A stretch of DNA of 64,000 bases, taken from an uncultured Anaerolineae bacterium. Its GTDB lineage: Bacteria; Chloroflexota; Anaerolineae; J036; Brachytrichaceae. Where the stretch lies: assembly GCA_938028725.1 (NCBI GenBank), contig CALIMH010000013.1:1-64000 (forward strand). The letters are read 5' to 3'. The notes beneath the pieces are model-generated. The model did not search any database and was not told the DNA's origin. It saw only the letters and a list, made by a program, of their open reading frames with translations. Both the position numbers and the translations under genes were made by a program. Positions 52,751-62,855 of this stretch are shown piece after piece. The number at the start of each line of letters is the position of its first letter. The first letter of the stretch is position 1.

Positions 52751-53977
52751 ATGAGCTACCGAGCCACGCGCATCATCCGCGCCGTCCTGATCTACGTGAT
52801 CCTGACGCTCTTCGCCGCGATCATGCTCTTCCCATTTCTGGTGATGCTGTTCACCTCGCTTAAGACGGCCTCAGACACGTTCAGCTATCCGCCGCGTCTG
52901 CTGCCGACCGAGCAGGTCACGGTCGAGCTGCCAGGCTTTGACCGGCCGCTGCCACTCTACTATATCGTGGTCGAGTCGGGAGAGACTAAGCCGATGGCGC
53001 TGGTCGAGGAGAACATCCGCGTAGGGATTTTCGCGCCGCTCGACGCAGCCGGCCGGCCGGACGTGAACAACACGGTCATCCGCCGCTTCGGCGAGGTCAA
53101 GGTCGCCGGCGGCGCAACACCCAAAGAAGTGGTCGTCGGTGGCCAAGCCGTGCCGGTCTATGAGGTTGAAGTGAACGGGGCAATTGCCGAGATGGTGGTG
53201 CTCACCCGCACGGTATTTGGCAGGTTCATCAATCCGGCCAACCCCAACGAGACGGCGATGGCTAACGTGCGGCTGAGCCAGCCGGTCACGCGCGTCACGG
53301 CGCATCCCGAAAACTATGCCGCAGTGGTTAACCTGCTCGGTTTCGACCGCGCGCTGACCAATACGGCCATGATCACTATCCTGACGGTGATCGGCCAAAT
53401 CGTCACCAGTGTGCTGGGAGGGTATGCCTTCGCTCGGCTGAAGTTCCCCGGCCGCGATCAGCTGTTTTTGCTCTATCTGGGCACGGTCATGGTGCCGTTC
53501 GTAGTGCTCATCATCCCACTGTATCAGCTTATGGTGGTCATCGGCTGGGTGAATGCGATGCCGGCCCTGATCCTCCCCTGGCTGTACACGGCCTATGGCA
53601 CCTTCCTGATGCGCCAGTTCTTCATCACCATCCCGAAAGAAATCGAGGAAGCGGCGCTGATAGACGGCGCATCGCGCTGGTCCATCCTGATGCGCATCTT
53701 CATCCCGGCCAGCGCGCCGGCGCTGGCGACGCTGGCGACGTTCACCTTCTTGTATGCCTGGAACAGCTTTTTCTGGCCGTTGGTGGTGGTGAACACCGGC
53801 AATACGCGCGCGCAGGTGTTGACGCTGGCGCTAAACGTGCTGCGCGGGCGCGCCAGCGACAGCCCTAATTTGATCCTAGCCGGCGCAGCCATCGCCATCA
53901 TCCCGCCCACGATCGTGTTTATCCTTGCCCAGCGCTACTACGTGGAGAGCGTGACCAGCAGCGGAGTGAAAGGCTAG
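52751..53977 (+). CDS. Sugar ABC transporter permease, MalG-type, with large periplasmic insertion
   Basis: 408 residues against ~280-300 for normal family members. Helix 1 is at ~10-35. An insertion of ~120 residues lies between the usual SYPPRLLPTE end of the first loop and the PENYAAVVNLLGFDRALTNT region. It is rich in beta-strand residues and looks like a small extracytoplasmic domain. The core is normal: GGYAFARLKFPGRD, LIIPLYQLMVVIGW and the EAA loop EEAALIDGASRWSILMRIF. It starts 15 bases after the MalF-type gene. The stop is followed immediately by a glutamine synthetase fragment. Confidence 0.88.
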   Translation: MSYRATRIIRAVLIYVILTLFAAIMLFPFLVMLFTSLKTASDTFSYPPRLLPTEQVTVELPGFDRPLPLYYIVVESGETKPMALVEENIRVGIFAPLDAAGRPDVNNTVIRRFGEVKVAGGATPKEVVVGGQAVPVYEVEVNGAIAEMVVLTRTVFGRFINPANPNETAMANVRLSQPVTRVTAHPENYAAVVNLLGFDRALTNTAMITILTVIGQIVTSVLGGYAFARLKFPGRDQLFLLYLGTVMVPFVVLIIPLYQLMVVIGWVNAMPALILPWLYTAYGTFLMRQFFITIPKEIEEAALIDGASRWSILMRIFIPASAPALATLATFTFLYAWNSFFWPLVVVNTGNTRAQVLTLALNVLRGRASDSPNLILAGAAIAIIPPTIVFILAQRYYVESVTSSGVKG

Positions 53978-54875
53978 ATCGTCATTGCTGGGACGGACGA
54001 TTACGCTGTGCGCTGGGCCAAGCAGGCGTGGGGGGTGAGCTACACCTACACCAATGCCCTAGATGCGCGAGGCTTGCAGGTGGAGATGACCTATCCAGAG
54101 TTCGGCCCTGGCCCGTTCGAGCTACCGGTGCGCTACGCCGACGCCCTGCGCGCTGCCGACAACCAGATCATCTTCCGCGAGACAGTGAAAGCTGTGGCGC
54201 ACCAGCATGGCGTGCTGGCTTCGTTCGTCCTGAAGATTTATCCGGACAAGGTCGGCAACGGCGCCCATTTGCACTTCAGCCTGCAACGCGACGGGCGCAG
54301 CATCGTCGTTGAGCCGGGTCAACCTCATCAACTGACCGCAGAGATGCGCGCGTTCATGGCGCGCGTGTTGCGCCATCTGCCGGCGCTTATGGCGCTCACG
54401 ACGCCCAGCACCAACAGCTTCAAGCGCATTCGCCCGCGCTTCTGAAGCGGCGCATGCCCCTGCTGGGGCATCGGCAATCGCGAGGCCGCTTTGCGCGTGT
54501 CGCAACCATCCACCGGACACCCGATCGCCAACATCGAATTGAAGACATCTGATACCACATTCAACCCATACCTGGCGTTTGGCGTCCTCATCGCTGCCGG
54601 CCTGGACGGCAGCGCGAAAGGTATGCATCTGGGAGACCCAGTCACTGGCAACCCAGCCGATCTTCTCTGACGAAGCACGGGCAGCGCGCGACATTCGCCG
54701 GCTGCCGTCATCCTTGGGAGAAGCTATTGAGGCGCTGCAACAAGACGCAGTCTTGCTCGACGCCCTGGGGAGCGACCTGGCTCGCTCTTGCTTGGCTGTG
54801 CGTGGCGCCGAGTGGGAAGTGATGAAGGACATGCCGCATGAGGAAGAAGTGCGACTGTTGCTGGAACGCTACTAA
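53978..54875 (+). pseudogene. Glutamine synthetase remnant (N-terminus missing, frameshifts)
   Basis: The sequence directly after the MalG-type stop reads as the catalytic C-terminal half of a glutamine synthetase. LQVEMTYPEFGPGPFELPVR, RAADNQIIFRETVKAVAHQH, the metal-site region GNGAHLHFSLQ, and TPSTNSFKRIRPRF end at a TGA. The frame then shifts to WSGAYACWGIGN-like, GHPIANIELKTSDTTFNPYL and later to a third frame reading ARDIRRLPSSLGEAIEALQQD to the TAA at 54873. The whole N-terminal domain is absent. In-frame with the permease but one stop after it, the junction looks like a deletion endpoint. It may have been a glnT/FluG-type enzyme. Confidence 0.85.
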
Positions 54876-54931
54876 CGAGTCACGCTCGGCAACGACTGAG
54901 CAGCCCCACGCTCAGCACGCGAAACCTGCCT

Positions 54932-56047
54932 ATGGATCTCGGCCACATTCGCATTCTCGACCATCACGCGCACAACCTGCTCACGTTGGAAGCGGTGGCC
55001 AGTTTTACCTTGACTGCTGCGTTCACTGAGGGCTTACGCGCAGGAAATTGTCTCTCAACATGTGTGCGAGACGCTGTTCTTCAAGCGCAGCCTGCGCCAG
55101 CTCTCTGAAGCGTTAGGCTGCGAACCCACCCTGGAAAGGTTGCTCAATGCGCGCCAACGGCTGGGCTATGAGCAAATGGCGCAGACCCTGTTCGACGCTG
55201 GTGGCTTCGCGGCGCTGCTGTTGGAGGATGGCTTCATGCCGGATCGCATCATGCCGACGGCGTGGCACAACTGATTCGCTCCGACCCAACGCTTCATCCG
55301 CCTCGAGCATGCGGCAGCGCAATTGATTGCCTAGCACGCGACATGGCCAGCGTTCTGCAACGCTTTTCGCGCTGAGCTGGAGGCGCGTGGGCCGGACGTG
55401 TTCGGCTTCAAGCGCATCATCGCTTATCGCACCGGTCTGGATATTCGGCCGGTAGACCCACAAGGCGTTGCGCGCGCGCTGAGCAGGGCGAGCCGGTGCG
55501 CGTCGCGCACAAGGCGCTTAACGATAGGTTAGTGTAGACGGCGCTGGAGATCGCTGCGCGCGACCGCTTGCTGGTGCAATTCCACACTGGCTTCGGCGAT
55601 CCCAACCTGGATCTGCGGACGGCTAACTCGCTGCACCTACGCTCGATCTTCGAGGACGCCACGCTGCGTCGCGCGCCGATTGTGCTGCTGCACGCAGGCT
55701 ATCCCTTCACGCGCGAAGGGGGATACCTGGCTGCTGTCTACCCGAAAGCTTATCTCGACCTGGGCTTGGCTTTGGCTTACCTGAGCTGCGCTGGGATGCG
55801 CTTCGCCGCGTGCAGCGTTGGGAGTTTAGTGCCGATCAGCAAGATCATGTTCTCCACCTACGCCCACCTCATCCCACAGACGTTCTACCTCGGCGCGCGC
55901 TGCGGACGCGAGGTCATCCCCGAAGTGCTGTCGGGCGCTGTCGCCGATGGCGACTTGTAGTCAGCGGAGGCCGACGCGGCTGCCTGGAACATCCTCCATC
56001 GTGACGCCGCGCGGCTGTACTTTGGCCAAGACTATATTCTGGATTAG
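54932..56047 (+). pseudogene. FluG-type amidohydrolase remnant (multiple stops and frameshifts)
   Basis: Starts MDLGHIRILDHHAHNLLTLE, with the amidohydrolase HxH metal motif, and breaks within ~60 codons. Later pieces in shifting frames are ETLFFKRSLRQLSEALGCEP, FGFKRIIAYRTGLDIRPVDP, LVQFHTGFGDPNLDLRTAN, VLLHAGYPFTREGGYLA and SKIMFSTYAHLIPQTFYLGA. They follow the order of amidohydrolase-2 proteins that accompany glutamine synthetase (FluG N-domain). At least three in-frame stops and several frameshifts are seen. It follows the synthetase remnant in the same direction, so the two were once partners. Confidence 0.8.
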
Positions 56048-56249
56048 GTTGTTCGCCCTCATTACTGCTTAGCCGCTGAGAGAGCTGCATGCCCTCTCCA
56101 TTACTATCACTATATCGAGGATAACCACTGCAGGTGGTTGCCCAAAACGTCGTGCGATGCATCAGCTAAAGTTGCTTGAGTGACTCATGGATACAGAATT
56201 GCTGCTGCTCGGTTGAAAACTGACACCTCGTGTTTGGTGCAATCAGGTG

Positions 56250-56688
56250 CTACTCTCCAATGTCCTCGTTCCACAGCTCTGGATTTTTGGCGATGAACTC
56301 TTCCATCATTTGGATGCAAGTGGGGTCGTCAAGAATGACCAGCTCGACGCCGCGGCTGCGCAGGTAGTCCTCTGGACCACGAAAGGTCTTGTTCTCGCCG
56401 ATGACGATCTTGGGGATTTTGTAGAGCAGCTACGGTGCCGCTGCACATGTCGCATGGTGAGAGTGTGCTGTATAGCACAGCCCTACGGTAGTCGCTAGCT
56501 TTCAAGCGGCTGGCGTTTTCTAGGTAGTCCATTTCCGCGTGTAAGATGGCACTGCCCTTTTGCACACGGCGGTTGTGCCCGCGAACGACAATCTGCCCGC
56601 CAATGACCAGCACCGCGCCGATTAGGATGCCGCCCTCGGCCAGGCCTTGTCGAGCTTCTTAGATTGCAGTCTGCATGAACTTGTCCAT
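56250..56688 (-). pseudogene. Cytosine deaminase-like (CDA fold) remnant
   Basis: On the minus strand, MDKFMQTAI is followed by a TAA, then EARQGLAEGGILIGAVLVIGG and VQKGSAILHAEMDYLENASR (HAE zinc site), then STLSPCDMCSG (PCxxC zinc site), a frameshift, then KTFRGPEDYLRSRGVELVIL and a normal end. This is the yeast Fcy1-like cytosine/nucleoside deaminase arrangement. One in-frame stop and at least one frameshift disable it. It is followed on the same strand by the ABC permease remnant. Confidence 0.8.
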
Positions 56689-56723
56689 GTGAGCATCCAG
56701 AAAGGTTTCTAAATCGCGTTGGT

Positions 56724-57609
56724 TCACTCACGATGATATGGCTTGAGATAAGCGCCGGGATAGGGAGCGTTGCGGCCGGCAATCGCCAACGCAGCAATAG
56801 TCATGAGGTAAGGCAACGCCAACAGCAGCTCATAAGGCAACTGCACACCTTGGGCTTGCAAGCGCAGTTGCAGGGCAAAGACGCCGCCGAACAGCCGGGC
56901 GCCTGCCATTGCACGCAGTGGATCCCAGCGCGCGAAGATCACCAGCGCGATATACACTCAACTGCGGCCAGCGACGATCCCAGGCGTGAATGCGCCGAGC
57001 TGCGCTAAAGACAAAAATGCCCCGCTCACTGCCATGAGCACGCTGCCCAAGGTCAGGGCGATGGTGCGCGTCCGAAACACGGAGATGCCGGCGGCATCGG
57101 CAGCCTCTGGGTTTTCACCCACAGCGCGCAGTTGCAAGCCGAAGCAGAAAGGCCAGGTAGGTCAACCACTGTTGGTTGAGGATAGGGCCAACCATCGGCA
57201 CACCTGGCAGCAGGTCTAGCGGGGCAAAAGGTGTGATGCGTGGCAGCACAGGGCGCTCGCCGAATATCAACCGGAAGCCGAACAGCGCTAACCCGCTGCA
57301 TAGCAGCGTAACGCCGAGTCCAGACACGTGTTGGTTTAAGCCCATTCGCACAGTGAGCAGCGCCATGAGCAGGCCCATGACCACGCCGGTGAGCACAGCA
57401 GCAAGGAGGCCAAGCCACAGGTAGGCTGACCAGCCCCTTGCTTCGGCCTGGAAAGCCACCGCGAAGCTGACAAATGCGCCAAGAAACATAATGCCCTCAA
57501 TGCCCAAGTTGAGCACGCCACTGCGTTCGCCATACACTGCGCCAACTGTAGCTAGCAGAAGGGGCGTCACCACGCGCAGTGTGGCAGCTATCAGTCCAAC
57601 CCGGAACAT
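56724..57609 (-). pseudogene. BMP-type (nucleoside/simple sugar) ABC permease 2 remnant
   Basis: The N-terminal piece (57609-57115) has the family helices, including TVGAVYGERSGVLNLGIEGI and SGLGVTLLCSGLALFGFRL. Around 57135 about 15 codons are lost and the frame changes. It then resumes GLQLRAVGENPEAADAAGIS and TLGSVLMAVSGAFLSLAQLG, then a stop near 56957, and finally VYIALVIFARWDPLRAM to the end at 56724. The deletion is too large for a simple base-call error, so this gene is truly damaged. Confidence 0.85.
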
Positions 57610-57632
57610 AAGCAGAACCGCGTCCGTCCAGC

Positions 57633-58708
57633 TTACCTCCTTCGCTCCCAGCGCAGGCGATAGTTCTGCAGCATCAATACAGCCAATGTGACCAGCAGCA
57701 GTGTGGCCTGGATGATCTCACCGAGGTAGATCGGCGTGCCCAATGCGCGGCTAACCGTTTGGCTGCCGGTGTCAATCAGCCCGATGAACAATGCTGCCAG
57801 CACCACGCCTCCTGCGCTGAGGTTGCCTAACATGGCCACCAAAATGCCTGTGTAGCCGTGGCCACCTGAGATGGCCTCAATCAGGCGGTAGTGGATGCCG
57901 GCTACTTCCACCATGCCTGCCAAGCCAGCAATACCGCCACTGGCCAGCCCAGCAATCAGCAGCATACGCTCAACGGGTGTGACGACAAAACGGGCCGCCT
58001 TGGGCTGCAACCCCACGGCGCGCAGCCGCAGCCCAAAGGCCGTCTGCCAAAGCAGCACGCCCAACCCCTATCACTATTGCCAGTGCGCCCGGAAAACCGA
58101 GATGCAGGCGCGTGCGCGGCACCAGCCTAGGCAAAATTGCGGAGGAGGCGATCTCTAGCGATTGCGGCCATTGCGAGATTGGGTCGCGCCAGGGCCCATT
58201 GAGCAACGCGCTGACTAGTAGCAGCGCTACCGTATTGAGTAATAGGGTGGTCACCACCTCGTCAGTGTGCAAGTGGATTTTCATCAACGTGGGGACCAGC
58301 GCCCAGGCCATGCCACCGATGAAGCCGCTTAGCGCCATCAGTGGCAGTGCAGCCCAGGGTGGTGCGGCGTGCATGTGCATACCGATGGCTGTCGCCACCG
58401 TAGCACCGATCAGGAATTGCCCTTCAGCGCCAATGTTCCAGAAACCAGCGTAGAAGGCAAGGGCTACTGCGACGCCAGTGAGCAGCAGCGGAGTTGCTTT
58501 CACCAGCACCTCGATGGTGCTCACCCAATTAGAGAGTGTCTCAACCAAGAAGTAGTAGCAAGAAGTAGTAGTATGCGCTGAGCGGATCAGCGCCTCCTGC
58601 TAGCAACACAAAGGCGCTGGTAAGGGTGAAAGTGATCGCCACTGCAAGCAACGGCAGCAGTGGTTGTAGCCATCTTGGAGCTGATTGACGCTCAATCTTT
58701 AGCGTCAT
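57633..58708 (-). pseudogene. BMP-type ABC permease 1 remnant with a 13-bp tandem duplication
   Basis: Begins MTLKIERQSAPRWLQPLLP at 58708. The frame is broken at AYYYFL by the 13-bp duplication at 58546-58571, then resumes VETLSNWVSTIEVLVKATPL, FWNIGAEGQFLIGATVATA and LHTDEVVTTLLLNTVALLL. A second break near 58064, one extra G, separates it from FGLRLRAVGLQPKAARF and YTGILVAMLGNLSAGGVVL. The first codons overlap the ATPase stop (58705), the normal operon arrangement. Confidence 0.88.
58546..58571. repeat. Perfect 13-bp tandem duplication inactivating ABC permease 1
   Basis: Two exact copies of CAAGAAGTAGTAG lie at 58546-58558 and 58559-58571. Removing one copy restores the permease reading frame exactly (AYYYFLVETLSNW). 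The 13-base gain causes a +1 frameshift. Confidence 0.9.
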
Positions 58709-60217
58709 GCGATTGTCTCTGTCTCTGGCTGAAGGCCGGCCATGAGCAGCCCCAGTCCTTCCAGCGTGGCTTGCTCGGTCGGCATTGCGCCAACAATGCG
58801 GCCGTTGTAAATCACCGCGATGCGGTCAGCTAACTTAAGCAGCTCGTCAAGGTCCTCAGAGATCAGCAAGATTGCTGCGCCGCGTTGGCGTTGTTCCAGC
58901 AGCTTGCTGTGAATATACTTTGTGGCACGGATGTCCAAGCCGCGCCTAGGCTGTGAGACTACCAATACTTTGGGACGCTGCTCCAACACACGCGCCAGGA
59001 TCACTTTCTGCATGTTGCCGCCGGATAGCGTGCGGATTTGGTCTTCTGGGCGCGCTTTGATGTGGTACTCAGCGATAAGCTGCTCGGCGTAGCGGCGCAA
59101 GCGTGTGTGGTCCAACCAACCATGTCGAGTGAACTTGTCGAGGTGTTCCAAGGCTAGGTTCTCAGCGACAGTCATGTTGCCGACCACGCTGGCATGGCGG
59201 TCTTCGGGGATGCGCCCGACCCCCCACCTGCATCATGCGCGATGGCCCAGCGTTGGTGACATCACACCCGTCCACCACGATGCGTCCTTGGCGACAGAAA
59301 CGGGTACCCTCGATCAACTCCGCCAGTTCAGTTTGTCCATTGCCGGCCACGCCGGCCAGTCCCACTATCTCAGCGGCATGCACTTCCAACGAGACGCCGC
59401 GCAATATCGGGGCACCCTTGTCGTTGTCTAACCAGACGTCTTCCAGCATCAGCAGAGGTTGGTCACTGGCGCGTTGGTGTGGCTTGCTTGTGCTAACAAG
59501 CGTCTGGCCGAAAATCATGCGAGCCAGCTCAGTGGGCGATGCCTGTGCTGTGGGCATGCTGCCAACCACGCGCCCGCTGCGCATCACTGTCACATGGTCT
59601 GCAATGCGGGTGACTTCACTCAGCTTGTGGCTGATGAAGACGATCGAGACACCCTCGGCCTTGAGGCGCGCCAAAGTCTCGAAGAGTTGGTCTACCTCTT
59701 GAGGGGCAAGCACCGCGGTCGGCTCATCGAGGATCAGCACGCGCGCTTGCCGATATAAGGCCTTAAGGATTTCCACGCGCTGACGCTGGCCGACTGAGAG
59801 GTGGCGCACGTAGGCGCGAGGGTTAACGGTGAGGCCGAAGCGTTGCGCGGCCGTTACAACTTGAGCCTCAGCGGACCGAAGGTCGAGCCGAAGCTGTCTC
59901 GCTTGGCCAAGGATGACGTTTTCCACGACGCTCAGCGGTTCTACCAGGGCGAAGTGTTGGGTGACCATGCCGACACCCAACGCGATGGCGTCGCGTGGTG
60001 AGCGAATATGCACGGTTTGACCGTTGATTGCGATCGTGCCTGCTCAGCGCGGTAGAGACAGGATGCGCATCAAGGTGCTTTTGCCGGCGCCGTTTTCACC
60101 CAGCAGGGCGTGGATCTGGCCGGCTTGCAAATCGAAATCCACACCGTCGTTGGCCAGCACTACGCCGAAGCGCTTGTGGATGCTGCGCATACTGACGATC
60201 GGCGTCGGCTGACTCAT
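58705..60217 (-). pseudogene. BMP-type ABC transporter ATPase remnant (two ATPase domains, two frameshifts)
   Basis: Begins [20 protein letters not shown] with the first P-loop [14 protein letters not shown]. It breaks at LSLPR (60044) where about one codon plus a base is lost. It resumes HIRSPRDAIALGVGMVTQHF, HLSVGQRQRVEILKALYRQA (signature), ILDEPTAVL (Walker B) and the second domain GLAGVAGNGQTELAELIEG. A second break near 59219 (one extra C in a C6 run) precedes VVGNMTVAENLAL, LSGGNMQKVILARVLEQRP and the end at 58705. The double-ATPase layout is that of nucleoside/simple-sugar ABC ATPases. The Walker B of domain 2 is VLVVSQPRRGLDI, where S replaces the usual D/N. Confidence 0.85.
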
Positions 60218-60300
60218 CACTGAGGTGAAGGTGTCCTGCTTGGCTTGCGTTTGTGAGGCGAGCACGTGCTTGTTTTGCCCAACTCACAAATGTAGGGAAG

Positions 60301-61357
60301 CTACTTCTTTGCTGAAGCTGGTGGCTGTGCCTCGTTAATGTCCACGCGGAAAAGGCCGTTCTTAATGGCTTCCTCCTTCTCGCGCACCTTGTCAATCAGT
60401 TCCTGAGGTATGCCGCCTTTGACACTGGTGTTAATTGGGGCGAGGCTAGCGCCGCCTTTCGCCACCATGCTGAAGTTCTTTAGGTCGAGCGCGGTGTAGG
60501 TGCCGGCGCGGACCTGCGCGAGGATGTAGTTCACCGTCGGTTCCATGTTCCACACAGGCCCACTCACTACATAGTCAGGCACTAAAGAGGTCTGGTCGCT
60601 CATGCTGCTGAAGACGTAAAGCCCCTTTTCGGCTGCTGCCTCGCTCACGCCGAAGCGTCGGCAAACAACACATCGGCCCCAGCTTCGATTTGGGCCAGCG
60701 CAGCTTCTTCAGCCGCGGCAGGATCAAACCAACTGTTGATGAAGGTGGTCTTCACCTCAGCTCTAGGATTCACTTCCCAGATGCCAGCAGTGAAAGCGTT
60801 AATAATGCGGTTGACCTCGGGCACTGGATAGCTGCCGACGATGCCAATGATGTTGCTTTTGGTTAGCCCACCAGCTAGCATGCCGCTAAGGTATGCCGGC
60901 TCGTGAATCCAGTTGTCGAAGACAGAGAAGTTCGGCTCCGCTGGCCCGCCCCCAGAACCAAAGACAAAAGCGATCGCAGGGTAGTCCTTGGCGACTCGGC
61001 GTGTTGCCTCTTCGTTACCGAAGGCATCACCAAAGATGATGTCTGGCTTGTTTTTTCGGCCACCTCGCGTAACACGCGCTCCATATCGCTGGTGTAGCCA
61101 ATCTCATCGGTATAGGTGTACTCGATCTCACCGGCATCCTTTGCCTTGAGCAGTGCGCTGTGGATGACGCCCACCCATGGCTCCTCAACAGCCGTGGCAT
61201 AGGCGCCGAAGACTTTCAGCTTGCGCTTCTCGGTGGAGGAGGCCGTGGAAAGTTGTGATGATTGTTGCTGAATGGTGGTCTGCGGCGTGGGTACTGTGCA
61301 TGCGGCCAGTGTTGCAATCCACGCAGCTAGGGTTAGGCGGATAAGTGAATGTTTCAT
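60301..61357 (-). pseudogene. BMP/PnrA-type substrate-binding lipoprotein remnant
   Basis: Starts MKHSLIRLTLAAWIATLAAC with a lipobox LAAC. It then reads KLKVFGAYATAVEEPWVGVI and breaks near 61050 in a run of six A (one missing A would give EKNKPDIIFGDAFGN). It resumes IAFVFGSGGGPAEPN and SNIIGIVGSYPVPEVNRIIN, breaks again at 60650 (one missing G), and ends YVFSSMSDQTSLVPDYVVSG and FRVDINEAQPP at 60301. The order matches BMP lipoproteins that bind purine nucleosides. It is upstream of the ATPase and permeases, as in intact operons. Confidence 0.88.
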
Positions 61358-61596
61358 GGAGATCCCCACAGAGCCAGAGTTTGGTGTGATGTTATATACA
61401 ACAAGGCTATGCCCCTAGGGTGCATGCCCCCAGATCGGGTGCATTTCTCTCTCTGCAGGGGCAAAATAACGACAGGCTCATCCGAGCGATTCGCAAAGTA
61501 ACCGACGCTGAGATTACCTCTTGATGGAATGGGGAAATCAGACCGGAGGCGTGACCCTGACGGATAATCGAGGACTGTGTGCCGGAGGCGTGCCGG
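61358..61596. other. Non-coding stretch upstream of the BMP remnant
   Basis: 239 bases with no gene recognised. It would have held the promoter of the BMP operon; GGAGATCTCC-type bases precede the BMP start. Nothing else was recognised. Confidence 0.4.
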
Positions 61597-62109
61597 CTAA
61601 GCGGTCAAGCCCTCATGCGCGCGCTGCTTGAACAGGCGCACCACTATGACCCACACGAGCGCCAGGAGCGATATCTGCCCGACGAGCAGCCGGACATCCG
61701 AGGGCAGCTCAGCGCCGGGTTGGAGCGCGAAATGGTGCTGCTGTGGGAGCGTATCTGCCCTGCGAGGCGGCGCAACTGATGGAGCGATGGATGCGGGTTG
61801 AGGCGTCGGACACAATGGTCTGGTGACGGGTGCAAGCGGCTGGTCCAGCACGTTCAGGCAAGCGATGCCCAGTGTGTGAGCGCCAGGCGGAGCGCGCTGC
61901 AAGCACCAGAGCCTAGACCATGCTGGATGGGCGCTTCGTTGGATGGCGTGATGGTGCGTGTGTGCGGTGAGGGCTGGAAGTAGGTGAAAATCGGCTGTGT
62001 GTTCCAGGCGGTCGCACACACGATGGTGTGGTTTCCGGCCGCCAGCGCACTCATCGGCTCGCTGGCGTGTGGCAGAGGATGAGCTGGGCCACAACTTTCG
62101 CGACTTCAT
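61597..62109 (-). pseudogene. Unrecognised gene relic with C-terminal membrane helix
   Basis: A minus-strand frame is open for 170 codons but its N-terminal two thirds have shadow-like composition (many H, R and P). Only the last ~40 residues look like real protein: GAELPSDVRLLVGQISLLAL and a basic tail ending EGLTA, a single C-terminal membrane helix. In the neighbouring frame GNHTIVCATAWNTQPIFTYF and HTRTITPSNEAPIQHGLGSG also look protein-like. This suggests a frameshifted gene. I cannot name a family. Listed as a relic because all its neighbours are broken. Confidence 0.4.
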
Positions 62110-62285
62110 TTGCCCTTGCAGAGCTGTCCGGCCAATCCGCTCGGTGGTGGGATTGCGATTAGGCTAACGCTGCGCGTTATGCGCTGGGGCCTAGTCGCTG
62201 GGTGGGCCAGCCAGCGAGACGCTTGTGGGGCTATGTGCGAAAGCGGCTAAGTGGTCGCGCTGGCAGTGATGAGCGCGTGGCCGCT

Positions 62286-62684
62286 CTAATCCGGCAGCGT
62301 CATCCGCGCGACGCCGATGTAGAAATCGGCTATCCCGTAGTACGCGCCCAAGCGTCCGTCTGCCCGCAGATCTACGCCGGTGGGGAAGACCACGTTTGCT
62401 ACCACACCTTCTTCAGACTTTCCCAGGGCTGGGCTGGGGCAGCCAACAACTGGTGCGCTTCCCACAGCAGCAACCCTTCTGGGCTAGCCTGGACGCAGTC
62501 GAGCGAGCAACACGAAATCCGCATGCTTGAGCTTGCTATCCGGCCCGCGCGCTGTCGCCGGATTCAGCACGCCGAGCGCTTCGTCGGGGTTGCCAGGGTC
62601 GGCGCGCGTGACCACGCCGGTGCGATGCAGACGATAGTCTAGGCCTTGCTGATTCGTCGTGCTGTCCTCATCCTTATCGAACAC
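62286..62684 (-). pseudogene. GH130 (beta-mannoside phosphorylase-type) glycosidase relic
   Basis: Two ends of a GH130-type protein survive. An N-terminal piece reads GLDYRLHRTGVVTRADPGNP and DEALGVLNPATARGPD. A C-terminal piece reads NVVFPTGVDLRADGRLGAYY then GIADFYIGVARMTLPD before the TAG at 62286. The middle ~250 codons, including the catalytic region, are missing. GH130 enzymes phosphorolyse or hydrolyse beta-mannosides. The link to the intact sugar ABC transporter at 49.6-54 kb is speculative. Confidence 0.7.
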
Positions 62685-62689
62685 GTCGC

Positions 62690-62855
62690 CGCTTGTTCAC
62701 TCCGCCACGATCACTGCGCCGCTCTAGTTTGGCAAACGCTTGCCAGACTTCGGCTGTGTCGGCAGTGGTGGCATCGCACAACTCCGGCGACAGCCTGTCG
62801 GTGTCGAAGGTCTTGCCGCGCTAGTGTTGAGCTTGGCGAAGCAGAGCAGTATCAG
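62690..62855. other. Short unrecognised stretch between GH130 relic and DNA methyltransferase
   Basis: No complete gene. A minus-strand fragment reading RLSPELCDATTADTAEVWQA may be a further relic. No promoter or terminator was recognised. Confidence 0.3.
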
